Of a DNA stretch of 64,000 bases, positions 26,230 to 33,467 are shown piece after piece; within the stretch, counting starts at the first letter, position 1; the number at the start of each line of letters is the position of its first letter. The stretch spans positions 62,001 through 126,000 of the forward strand of contig JAEZXR010000127.1 in the NCBI GenBank assembly GCA_023419605.1, read 5' to 3'. Both the position numbers and the translations under genes were made by a program. Under the pieces are notes generated by a model, which saw nothing but the letters and a program-made list of their open reading frames with translations, was not told where the DNA came from and ran no database searches. Origin of the DNA: Bacillota bacterium (GTDB lineage Bacteria > Bacillota > Clostridia > Acetivibrionales > JAEZXR01).

Positions 26230-26686
26230 TGAAAATCAGTGTGCTTAAGAAAGAGATAAAAACAGCAGTGTGACAGTAAACGGAATAACGCTGGGCAGTG
26301 ATTCGCCCTCGCAAAGGATTGATCTCAATACAGGAAGCAACGTTATTACCATAATAGTTACTGCTCAGGACGGAATGACGAAAAAGAGATATACAATAAC
26401 TGCAGAGGTTATACCGGACATTGAAACGATGCAAAAGCTTGTGAAGAACTATACAAAGTCAGGGGAACTAAAGGAGTCGTTATCTGCGCAGCTCTATAAT
26501 TCACTGGAGACTGCACGGCATATGGTAGATAAAAACAGTTACGATAAAGCGTCCAAGCACCTGGAGGATTTCATAAAACACCTGAATAGCAAAGCTATGG
26601 ATAAATTTATTTCGGAAGGTGCCAGGAAAAGCCTTAATTGCAGCGCAGGGCTTTTATACGGTAAATGGAAGAATATGAACCAATAA
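26230..26686 (+). pseudogene. Remnant of a secreted enzyme: cadherin-like plus FIMAH domains
   Basis: A good ribosome site (GGAGG) and ATG 26230 open a frame that stops after 14 codons (TGA at 26272). The coding signal continues in another frame from about 26249 to 26686. That frame contains a cadherin-like beta-sandwich end (VTVNGITLGSD, then ITIIVTAQDGMTKKRYTITAEV) and a FIMAH-type helical domain (DIETMQKLVKNYTKSGEL through HLNSKAMDKF), which normally close very large secreted glycosidases. The piece lacks signal peptide, catalytic domain and most of the first domain, so it is a frameshifted, truncated relic. Its presence between operon genes suggests an ancestral large enzyme was lost or recombined here. 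Confidence 0.65.
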
Positions 26687-26711
26687 AATAACAGCGATTC
26701 CGCATGGGTTT

Positions 26712-26741
26712 GCAGCTCTCACCCAAGGGGGCGAGAGCTGC
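26712..26741 (+). terminator. GC-rich hairpin after the relic gene
   Basis: Perfect 9-bp arms GCAGCTCTC (26712-26720) and GAGAGCTGC (26733-26741). There is only a weak T-run after it, so it may slow rather than stop transcription toward the oxidoreductase gene 77 bp downstream. Confidence 0.5.
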
Positions 26742-26817
26742 TTGCTGCAATATTGAGTATGTAAATTATCTGTATAGCTGTTTTGATTGGAATATAGAGA
26801 CGATCGGAGGAAGAAGC

Positions 26818-27777
26818 ATGATTAAAGCAGGCATTATCGGGGCGGGCGGCATCAGCAGTTCATATATGTCGGCGGCAGAGAATTTATCCGGCATTGAAAT
26901 AACCTGTATGGCTGACCTCGTTGCAGAAAAGGTTGAAAAGTTTGTGGAGAAGTACGGAATTAAATCTTACAGGGAATATGGGAAAATGATCGATGCAGAG
27001 AAGTTGGATGCAGTAATAATCGCTCTACCCCATAGCCTCCACAGGGATGTTGTGATTGACTGCTGCAAAAGGAAGCTGCATGTTTTGGTAGAGAAGCCCA
27101 TGGCTGTTTCAAGCTCGGAATGTGAAGAAATGATAGCAGCAGCAAAAGCGCAGGGGATCAAGCTTATGGTAGGACATATACAAAGGTATTTCCCGGAGAA
27201 TAGGAAGGCAAAGGAAATTATCCAATCGGGAGAACTTGGTAAGCTTACAATGATTGTTGACATAAGAAACAATGATTATTTTACCGCGGAGAGACCGCAA
27301 TGGTTTTTCAATCCCAGGGTATCCGGAGGAGGCATCTTCATGAACTACGGAGCACATTCCTTAGATAAAATAATGTGGCTTACGGACAGTAAGGTGAAGA
27401 ATATCTCAGGAAAGATCGGGTACCACGCAGAAGGGATGCCTGTAGAAGGAAATGCTCAAGTCATGGTAGAACTGGAAAATGGCATTACAGCGGTTGTAAG
27501 CCAATGTGGCTACAAAGGGGATGTAAGGAACGAAACACAGCTGTATATGACAAAAGGAACCCTTACGTTATGTACCGGCAAAGGGCTGTATATGGACAGG
27601 GGAAAAGGATATGAAGAGGTGTTTGTCAGACAAGACGGAAAGGCCTTCGAAAGACAGCTTACAAGCTTTATAAAAAGTATAGAGGAAGACAGGGAGCCTG
27701 AAATAACGGGACAATATGGCAAGGATATTATCTCGGCCATTGAAAAGGTTTACTGCTGCACGAACCAAGGAATTTGA
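26818..27777 (+). CDS. Gfo/Idh/MocA family sugar oxidoreductase
   Basis: A 319-residue NAD(P)-dependent oxidoreductase. A Rossmann motif GIIGAGGIS opens the protein, the EKP motif (VEKPMAVS) is present, and the catalytic HSLDK-type helix is GAHSLDKIMWL. ATG 26818 follows CGGAGGAAG, so the long upstream extension is not used. Members oxidise or reduce sugars and sugar derivatives; some act as GH109-type glycosidases. In this operon it probably handles an unusual sugar released from the imported oligosaccharide. The exact substrate is not readable. Confidence 0.85.
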   Translation: MIKAGIIGAGGISSSYMSAAENLSGIEITCMADLVAEKVEKFVEKYGIKSYREYGKMIDAEKLDAVIIALPHSLHRDVVIDCCKRKLHVLVEKPMAVSSSECEEMIAAAKAQGIKLMVGHIQRYFPENRKAKEIIQSGELGKLTMIVDIRNNDYFTAERPQWFFNPRVSGGGIFMNYGAHSLDKIMWLTDSKVKNISGKIGYHAEGMPVEGNAQVMVELENGITAVVSQCGYKGDVRNETQLYMTKGTLTLCTGKGLYMDRGKGYEEVFVRQDGKAFERQLTSFIKSIEEDREPEITGQYGKDIISAIEKVYCCTNQGI

Positions 27778-27792
27778 TTAAGTAGGAGGAAC

Positions 27793-28563
27793 ATGAACAT
27801 GATAAAGAGCTTCGTAAAGGAAAAACTTAAAGTGAATGTATATGAAACCAGAAAACAGATGGGAGCATCGGCCGCAGCGGATGCAGGGGCAAAAATCAAG
27901 GAGCTTTTGAAATTCAGGGAAGAAATAAATATGATTTTTGCTGCAGCGCCCTCTCAAAATGAATTCATTGAGTCGCTAATCAATGATAAGGAAATAGAAT
28001 GGCACCGGATCAATGCCTTCCATATGGATGAGTATATAGGCCTTGCGCCGGATGCACCCCAGGGTTTCGGCAATTTTTTGAGGGACAGGATTTTCGGAAA
28101 GCTGCCCTTTAAATCCCTTCATTACCTTAAGGGCAATGCTAGAGATAGGGAAGAGGAGTGTGAGCGGTATTCGAAGTTGCTGGAAAGCAATCCTGCGGAT
28201 ATTGTATGCATGGGGATTGGTGAAAACGGGCACATTGCCTTTAATGATCCTCATATTGCACTATTTAATGATTGTGCACGGGTCAAAATCGTTGAACTCG
28301 ATCAGAAGTGCAGACAGCAGCAAGTCAATGATGGATGCTTTGACACAATAGACAAAGTACCCACGCATGCGATTACACTAACCATACCTGCCCTTATGAG
28401 CGGTAAATTTATCTTCTGCATGGTTCCCGCAAAAACGAAAGCACAAGCGGTTTTCCATACCGTAAAAGGGGAAATAACGGAGAAATGTCCTGCATCGATT
28501 TTACGAACCCACGAAAATGCCGTATTGTACACGGATAAAGAGAGTGCGGAATTACTACTGTAA
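27793..28563 (+). CDS. nagB: Glucosamine-6-phosphate deaminase
   Basis: A 256-residue NagB: FHMDEYIGL with the catalytic Asp, MGIGENGHIAFNDP with the catalytic His, and the C-terminal VPAKTKAQAV segment. It converts glucosamine-6-phosphate to fructose-6-phosphate and ammonia, feeding GlcNAc into glycolysis. AGGAGGAAC lies before ATG 27793; ATG 27799 is an alternative. nagA follows after 18 bases. Confidence 0.93.
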   Translation: MNMIKSFVKEKLKVNVYETRKQMGASAAADAGAKIKELLKFREEINMIFAAAPSQNEFIESLINDKEIEWHRINAFHMDEYIGLAPDAPQGFGNFLRDRIFGKLPFKSLHYLKGNARDREEECERYSKLLESNPADIVCMGIGENGHIAFNDPHIALFNDCARVKIVELDQKCRQQQVNDGCFDTIDKVPTHAITLTIPALMSGKFIFCMVPAKTKAQAVFHTVKGEITEKCPASILRTHENAVLYTDKESAELLL

Positions 28564-28581
28564 AGGGAAGAAGGCTTTGCG

Positions 28582-29769
28582 ATGGATAAGGTAAAAATCA
28601 ATAATGGAAGTATAATTACACCTTACAGAATTATAAAAAATGGCTGCATACTGATAGAAAACGGTACCATTGCCGAGGTGGCCGAAAAGGATATACAAAC
28701 GGAAGATTACAGGATCATTGATGCAGTAGGAAAATATATCTCTCCGGGTTTTATTGATATTCATGTCCATGGCGGAGGCGGGCATGATTTTATGGATGGT
28801 ATGGTAGAAGCGTATCTTGGAGCTGCGGAAGCTCATGCGGTTCACGGGACAACTGCAATGGTACCTACAACACTTACAAGTACAAAGGATGAGCTCAAAA
28901 ATACCTTTTCAACCTTTAAGGAAGCGAAGTCCAGGAATAAGAAGGGAGCGCAGCTTCTTGGATTGCATCTGGAGGGACCCTATTTTGCCATGTCCCAAAA
29001 GGGGGCCCAGGACCCCCGATATATAAGAAATCCTGAGAAGAAGGAGTATGAAGAAATACTGGGGTGGTCGGAGGATATCCTTCGGTGGAGTGCGGCACCG
29101 GAACTTGAAGGTGCTATGGAGTTTGGAAGAAAACTGAGAAGCAGGGGGATACTCCCTTCCATCGCCCATACCGATGCGGACTGCGAGATAGTCGAAGCTG
29201 CCTTTGAGAATGGGTTTACCCATATTACACATCTGTATTCCGCGATGTCTTCCGTACGAAGGATCAATGCCTTCAGGCATGCCGGTGTAGTTGAAGCAGC
29301 CTACCTGATGGATGAAATGACGGTAGAAATAATAGCAGATGGAATCCATCTCCCTTCAAGTCTGTTAAAGCTTATTTACAAAATCAAAGGTGCCGGCAGG
29401 ATTGCTTTGGTTACCGATTCCATGAGGGCTGCAGGGATGCCGGAAGGAGAAAGTGTACTGGGGAGTTTGAAGGACGGCCAAAAGGTTATTGTGGAAGATG
29501 GCGTGGCAAAGCTTATGGACAGAAGTGCCTTTGCCGGAAGCGTAGCCACCGCAGACAGGCTCGTGCGGACGATCATTGCACAGGCAGGAGTTCCGCTGGC
29601 GGAAGCTGTAAAAATGATGACGGCTGTTCCAGCGGAAATAATTGGAGCAGGAAGCAGAAAAGGAAGCCTTGTTCCGGGGAAGGATGCCGACATCGTTCTA
29701 TTTGATGATCATATCAATGTTCATACAACCATGATCCAGGGAAGGATCATTTTTAATAAAAATAAATAA
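28582..29769 (+). CDS. nagA: N-acetylglucosamine-6-phosphate deacetylase
   Basis: A 395-residue amidohydrolase. The metal site is seen as GFIDIHVHGGGGHDFMD, GLHLEGPY and the later HLYSAM, with the catalytic Asp in VTDSMRAAGMPEG. It removes acetate from GlcNAc-6-phosphate in the cytoplasm. Together with nagB it completes GlcNAc-6-P breakdown; the kinase or PTS step that makes GlcNAc-6-P is not in this window. Confidence 0.93.
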   Translation: MDKVKINNGSIITPYRIIKNGCILIENGTIAEVAEKDIQTEDYRIIDAVGKYISPGFIDIHVHGGGGHDFMDGMVEAYLGAAEAHAVHGTTAMVPTTLTSTKDELKNTFSTFKEAKSRNKKGAQLLGLHLEGPYFAMSQKGAQDPRYIRNPEKKEYEEILGWSEDILRWSAAPELEGAMEFGRKLRSRGILPSIAHTDADCEIVEAAFENGFTHITHLYSAMSSVRRINAFRHAGVVEAAYLMDEMTVEIIADGIHLPSSLLKLIYKIKGAGRIALVTDSMRAAGMPEGESVLGSLKDGQKVIVEDGVAKLMDRSAFAGSVATADRLVRTIIAQAGVPLAEAVKMMTAVPAEIIGAGSRKGSLVPGKDADIVLFDDHINVHTTMIQGRIIFNKNK

Positions 29770-29795
29770 ACAGTTTTCCAGAAAGGAGAATCAGC

Positions 29796-31685
29796 ATGAA
29801 GATCAATGTGACCGGAGATGTGGACGGACTCCATGAGGGAATCGAAATACTAAGCAAGGAAATGAATATTTCGTTATCGGAGGATGGTATTCCAGTAAAA
29901 GCGATAAAGGCACCGGGCAGCATAGAGATGTCCTTTGAAAATGGACAGGGAAAAATAAAATACAGTGAAAAAATACATTTCTTTCGAGCACTCGGATTAT
30001 TTGTGGAAGCAGCAAGGGAAAAACAAAGCTTTAAGACAATGGAAGAGCCTCAATTCAGTTTGAACGGAGCCATGCTTGACGTATCGAGAAATGCGGTTTT
30101 AAAGGTGAGCAGTATAAAATATATCATAAGAAAAATGGCATTGATGGGACTGGGTCTCATGATGCTTTATACGGAAGATACCTATGAAATCAAGGATAGG
30201 CCCTATTTCGGCTATATGAGGGGACGTTATACTGCGGAAGAATTAAAGGAATGCGATGACTATGCATACCTTTTCGGGATCGAGATTGTTCCATGCATCC
30301 AGACCCTGGCGCACCTTACGGAAGCGCTGAAGTGGAGCTATGCTTCGGAGATAAGGGATACGGAGGATATACTGCTGGTAGGGGAGGAAAAAACATATCA
30401 GTTCATCGACGATATGATAAAGGCAGCTTCGGAACCCTTCAGAAGTAAAAAAATCCATATAGGAATGGATGAAGCGCATCATTTGGGGTTAGGAAAGTAT
30501 CTTGATAGAAACGGATACAGAAGAAGATTCGACATCATGAACGAGCATCTTTTTAAGGTGCTTCAGATTACTGAAAAGTATGGGTTACAGCCGATGATAT
30601 GGAGTGACATGTATTTCAGGTTGGCTTCCAAAACCGGAAACTACTATGATTCACAGGCAGTAATCCCCGAGGATGTTATCGAACAATATCCGAAAGAAGT
30701 GCAGTTGGTGTACTGGGATTATTACCATAATGATGAAGGAACCTATGTAGAGTATATAGGGAAGCATAAGAAATTCAGTGATACCATTGCTTTTGCAGGA
30801 GGGATCTGGACATGGGCAGGCAATATGGTCAATTACAATAAAACTTTTATCACTACTCATGCGGCTTTACGGGCTTGTAAGAAGGAAGGGGTTAAAGAAG
30901 TATTCGCTGCCCTGTGGGGGGATAACGGTGCGGAAACAAACCTTCTTTCCGCGTTGTTAGGATTACAGTTGTTTGCAGAGCACGGGTACTCGGAAGATAT
31001 TGACACGGAAAAGCTTAAAAAAAGATTTAGGTTCTGCACTGGCGGAGACTATGATTCCTTTATGGAGTTAAGCCTGCTGGATGCGATTCCGGGCACAGAA
31101 CCGGCCAATATTATGCTGGAGGTTGCCAATCCCTCAAAGTTTCTCTTATGGCAGGATATTTTAATGGGACTGTTTGATAAGGAAGTGGACGGCTTAAAAC
31201 TGAAGGACCACTACCTTTCAGTGGCAGAAAAGATGGCTGCGCACTCTGGTGCAAACAGTGAATTAAGTATCCTGTTTGAATTTGCCGGACAGCTTGCCAA
31301 AGTACTCGGGCGTAAAGGTGAAATGGGACGTACGATAAAGAACTGCTATGACAACGGGGATATGGAAGCTCTAAAGGGAATTGCGGAAAAGGAGTTACCT
31401 CAGCTTTATATAGAGGTCAATGACCTGAGAATCATTCATCGGCGGCAGTGGTTTGAACTAAACAAACCCTTTGGATGGGAGATTATTGACATACGCTACG
31501 GCGGGCTGTTAGCCAGAATCGATTCCGCTATTTCACGGCTGTCGGACTATGTTGCAGGGAAAGTAAGCGTTCTTGAAGAATTGGAAGAGGAAAGATTGGA
31601 TTACTTCGGAGCATATAATGAAGAAGAACGACCGGGGAGATGCAACCGGTACAGTAGGATTATCAGCACGAGTCCACTGGGATAG
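29796..31685 (+). CDS. GH20 family beta-N-acetylhexosaminidase (second copy, GH20C-like)
   Basis: A 629-residue cytoplasmic enzyme with the GH20 Asp-Glu pair D225-E226 in HIGMDEAHHLGLG and the barrel landmarks YTEDTYEI and QTLAHL. It differs clearly from the GH20 at 24408 and resembles the streptococcal GH20C exo-hexosaminidases, which lack a signal peptide. AAAGGAG lies before the start. Two distinct GH20s in one operon suggest the imported glycan has two kinds of terminal HexNAc linkage. It is the last gene of the operon. Confidence 0.85.
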   Translation: MKINVTGDVDGLHEGIEILSKEMNISLSEDGIPVKAIKAPGSIEMSFENGQGKIKYSEKIHFFRALGLFVEAAREKQSFKTMEEPQFSLNGAMLDVSRNAVLKVSSIKYIIRKMALMGLGLMMLYTEDTYEIKDRPYFGYMRGRYTAEELKECDDYAYLFGIEIVPCIQTLAHLTEALKWSYASEIRDTEDILLVGEEKTYQFIDDMIKAASEPFRSKKIHIGMDEAHHLGLGKYLDRNGYRRRFDIMNEHLFKVLQITEKYGLQPMIWSDMYFRLASKTGNYYDSQAVIPEDVIEQYPKEVQLVYWDYYHNDEGTYVEYIGKHKKFSDTIAFAGGIWTWAGNMVNYNKTFITTHAALRACKKEGVKEVFAALWGDNGAETNLLSALLGLQLFAEHGYSEDIDTEKLKKRFRFCTGGDYDSFMELSLLDAIPGTEPANIMLEVANPSKFLLWQDILMGLFDKEVDGLKLKDHYLSVAEKMAAHSGANSELSILFEFAGQLAKVLGRKGEMGRTIKNCYDNGDMEALKGIAEKELPQLYIEVNDLRIIHRRQWFELNKPFGWEIIDIRYGGLLARIDSAISRLSDYVAGKVSVLEELEEERLDYFGAYNEEERPGRCNRYSRIISTSPLG

Positions 31686-31822
31686 AATGTTGAATCCGGC
31701 ATAGTTGTCTTTTCAGGTTTTTCCTGTACGCCGGTTTTAAAGCATTGAAAGTGGCAATTCCTGGCGCCACCGGGAAATTTCCCTCCTTACAGGATATGTT
31801 CAGGTGGGCTGGCTGTGAAAAA

Positions 31823-31868
31823 CCATTAAAAGCAAAAAGGCGATGGGTAAAACCAGTCGTCTTTTTTT
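31823..31868 (+). terminator. Terminator of the amino-sugar operon; second copy of the 17191 block
   Basis: Starts CCATTAAAAGCAAAA and ends TAAAACCAGTCGTCTTTTTTT, nearly the same 45 bases as at 17191. The left arm differs at a few bases (GGCGATGGGT), so the stem is weaker than in the first copy. It lies about 140 bp after the second GH20 gene; the rest of the 305-bp gap has no gene. Confidence 0.7.
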
Positions 31869-31925
31869 ATTCGGAAGGATAAGCTAGCTTCCCCGGTTGG
31901 CTTTGAATAAGCGGAGAGATTTATA

Positions 31926-31954
31926 TTGAATATGTATAAATATACATATATAAT
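31926..31954 (+). promoter_or_regulatory. Probable sigma-A promoter of ppnP
   Basis: TTGAAT (31926-31931) and TATAAT (31949-31954) with a 17-bp spacer, 36 bp before the ppnP start. The spacer is AT-rich and contains a near-palindrome (TATGTATAAATATACATA). Confidence 0.55.
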
Positions 31955-31990
31955 AATCATTATACATTAAAAAGAAAGGGAGGTAGCAGC

Positions 31991-32308
31991 ATGGAACAAT
32001 TTGATAAGGTTACAGTGCTTAAAAAAGCAAATATTTATTTTGATGGGAAGGTTACCAGCAGAACCGTTTTATTTGAGAACGGTGAAAAGAAAACGCTAGG
32101 GATTATGCTGCCGGGTGAATATCAGTTTGGTACTGCAAAAAAGGAACTGATGGACATTATCCAGGGAACTCTCGATGTAAAACTTCCAGGCAGCGATCAA
32201 TGGAGTACATTTATCGGTGGGGAATTCTTTGAGGTTCCAGCAAACTCCAGCTTCAAGTTAATTGTAAAGGAAACGACGGATTACTGCTGTTCCTATATAA
32301 AGGAGTAG
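31991..32308 (+). CDS. ppnP: Pyrimidine/purine nucleoside phosphorylase (PpnP, former DUF1255)
   Basis: A 105-residue small cupin, the full length of the PpnP family. Landmarks are KKANIYFDGKVTSRTVLF, TLGIMLPGEYQF and FEVPANSSFKLIV. It performs phosphorolysis of several nucleosides to base and ribose-1-phosphate. AAAGAAAGGGAGG lies before ATG 31991. It is a single-gene unit with its own promoter and terminator, unrelated to the sugar operon upstream. Confidence 0.88.
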   Translation: MEQFDKVTVLKKANIYFDGKVTSRTVLFENGEKKTLGIMLPGEYQFGTAKKELMDIIQGTLDVKLPGSDQWSTFIGGEFFEVPANSSFKLIVKETTDYCCSYIKE

Positions 32309-32345
32309 AATTTTATAAATAGCGGGTTGTTTTCCGTACATAAGT

Positions 32346-32373
32346 GCATCTGCCAGGAGGGTAGATGCTTTTT
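32346..32373 (+). terminator. Intrinsic terminator after ppnP
   Basis: Short arms GCATCT (32346-32351) and AGATGC (32363-32368) followed by five T. It lies 38 bp after the ppnP stop codon. Confidence 0.7.
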
Positions 32374-32475
32374 GTTTTCAGCTCTTCCGGCTCTCTATTC
32401 CTCTGGATTGGTTATACCTGCAAAACTCCTTTTCGCTTAAGGAAAAAATTAATTGGAAAAGTAATCATAAAACTC

Positions 32476-32504
32476 TTGTAAAGAAATTTAATTCGTAGTA
32501 AAAT
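32476..32504 (+). promoter_or_regulatory. Possible promoter of the DUF2325 gene
   Basis: TTGTAA (32476-32481) and TAAAAT (32499-32504) separated by 17 bp, about 80 bp before the start codon. Both boxes are imperfect. Confidence 0.4.
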
Positions 32505-32584
32505 GATAGAAATAGTTGGTATTAGTTGCATGATGCCTGCATATACCTTTATAAAGGCATCCGATAATAACAAGAGGTGATTGT

Positions 32585-32857
32585 ATGGGGATTGTAATTG
32601 TAGGCGGAGATTACTTTGAAACGATACATTGTAATCTCTGTAAAAACGGCTTTTGTATCATTAAACATATAAGTGGAAGAAAAAATAGTCACAAGTCTGT
32701 TGAAATACCGAAAAATGCGGATGTAGTGTTAGTATTTACAGACTATGTAAGCCATAACTTATGCGAGCATATAAAAAAGGAATCCAAAAGACTGGGTATA
32801 AGGGCAGTATACTGTAAAAGAGCCTGGTCCCATGTTGCAGCCTTATTGTGCGGCTAA
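32585..32857 (+). CDS. DUF2325 domain protein
   Basis: A 90-residue protein that is essentially one DUF2325 domain: IVIVGGDYFETIHCNLCKNGF, ADVVLVFTDYVSHNLCEHIKKESKR, then VYCKRAWSHVAALL. The family is common in Firmicutes and its function is unknown. Cysteines at CNLC are notable. AAGAGGTGATTGT precedes ATG 32585. Confidence 0.85.
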   Translation: MGIVIVGGDYFETIHCNLCKNGFCIIKHISGRKNSHKSVEIPKNADVVLVFTDYVSHNLCEHIKKESKRLGIRAVYCKRAWSHVAALLCG

Positions 32858-32913
32858 AAATCATAGAACCCGAAGATTTGGATGTCCTGTCGATCACTAT
32901 GCCTGTTTGATCG

Positions 32914-32951
32914 AATATAGAGCCGGGAATGAATTCCCGGCTCTATATTTT
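32914..32951. terminator. Bidirectional terminator between convergent genes
   Basis: A 16-bp perfect stem, left arm AATATAGAGCCGGGAA (32914-32929) and right arm TTCCCGGCTCTATATT (32934-32949), loop TGAA. T-runs follow on the plus strand. It lies between the DUF2325 gene and the minus-strand small-protein genes and abuts the stop codon of the latter. Confidence 0.85.
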
Positions 32952-33084
32952 ATACATCATTATTTTTTATGGAGTGCTTTTTTGCATTGGGATTGTGATT
33001 TTGTCCTTCCGCAGTAATGGGGGTTTGCCCGCGGCTTTTTTCTCTTCGCGCTTTTTTATTGTCAGGTTGGCTGTCCTTTGGCAT
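32950..33084 (-). CDS. Small basic protein, 44 residues, unknown (copy A)
   Basis: A minus-strand frame with an AAGGAGAG ribosome site at correct spacing from the ATG at 33084. The protein begins MPKDSQPDNKKARREKSRGQ and ends in KKHSIKNNDV. It is rich in Lys, Arg, Gln and Asn and has no hydrophobic segment, so it should be soluble and probably disordered. The block QPDNKKARREKSRGQTP matches QPEQRKARVKSSSGQIP of the gene just upstream, so the two are tandem paralogues. The stop codon runs into the terminator. Function is not recognised; very short basic proteins of clostridia are often uncharacterised or spore-related, but I see no known SASP motif. Confidence 0.7.
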   Translation of the reverse strand: MPKDSQPDNKKARREKSRGQTPITAEGQNHNPNAKKHSIKNNDV

Positions 33085-33129
33085 AGAGTTCTCTCCTTAT
33101 AACGACAGTGCATTCACTGAACAGAATTC

Positions 33130-33243
33130 CTAATGCTTATGGCAGTTTGAGGGTGTGCTCTCTGCCTGGGCGGGATTCGGAATTTGACCGCTGCTTGATT
33201 TTACTCGTGCTTTTCTTTGTTCCGGTTGTTTTTTCTTTGCCAT
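33130..33243 (-). CDS. Small basic protein, 37 residues, unknown (copy B)
   Basis: A minus-strand frame opened by a perfect GGAGGT ribosome site before the ATG at 33243. The sequence begins MAKKKQPEQRKARVKSSSGQ and ends with NCHKH, giving a Cys and two His at the C-terminus that could hold a metal. It is 45 bp upstream of copy A and shares with it the pattern (K)QP(E/D)..KAR..K S.GQ.P. It is below common gene-calling length limits. The promoter would lie in the divergent 33244-33366 region. Function unknown. Confidence 0.7.
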   Translation of the reverse strand: MAKKKQPEQRKARVKSSSGQIPNPAQAESTPSNCHKH

Positions 33244-33366
33244 CGTTACTTACCTCCAATTAATTGTTGCAATATTATTTTACCGTAGAAACAAAAAAAT
33301 ACTCCTGGCAGACAATAATTAGCAGTTGCATGCAAAAATATGCCGATGATTTTCAGGTTCCTTTTA

Positions 33367-33396
33367 TTGTAATGTAAAGTGATATTCTGATATAAT
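33367..33396 (+). promoter_or_regulatory. Possible promoter of the YesM/YesN pair
   Basis: TTGTAA (33367-33372) and a perfect TATAAT (33391-33396) with an 18-bp spacer, about 70 bp before the histidine kinase start. Confidence 0.45.
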
Positions 33397-33467
33397 GATC
33401 TAAAAAATAATATATAACGCTTGACCGTATTTATTATAGATTCTGTAAGTCTGTAATTGGAGGGCAT

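Noticed and set aside
32832..33017. 61-codon plus-strand frame after the DUF2325 gene
   Set aside because: It crosses the bidirectional terminator at 32914-32951 and has no ribosome site; the minus-strand small genes fit far better.
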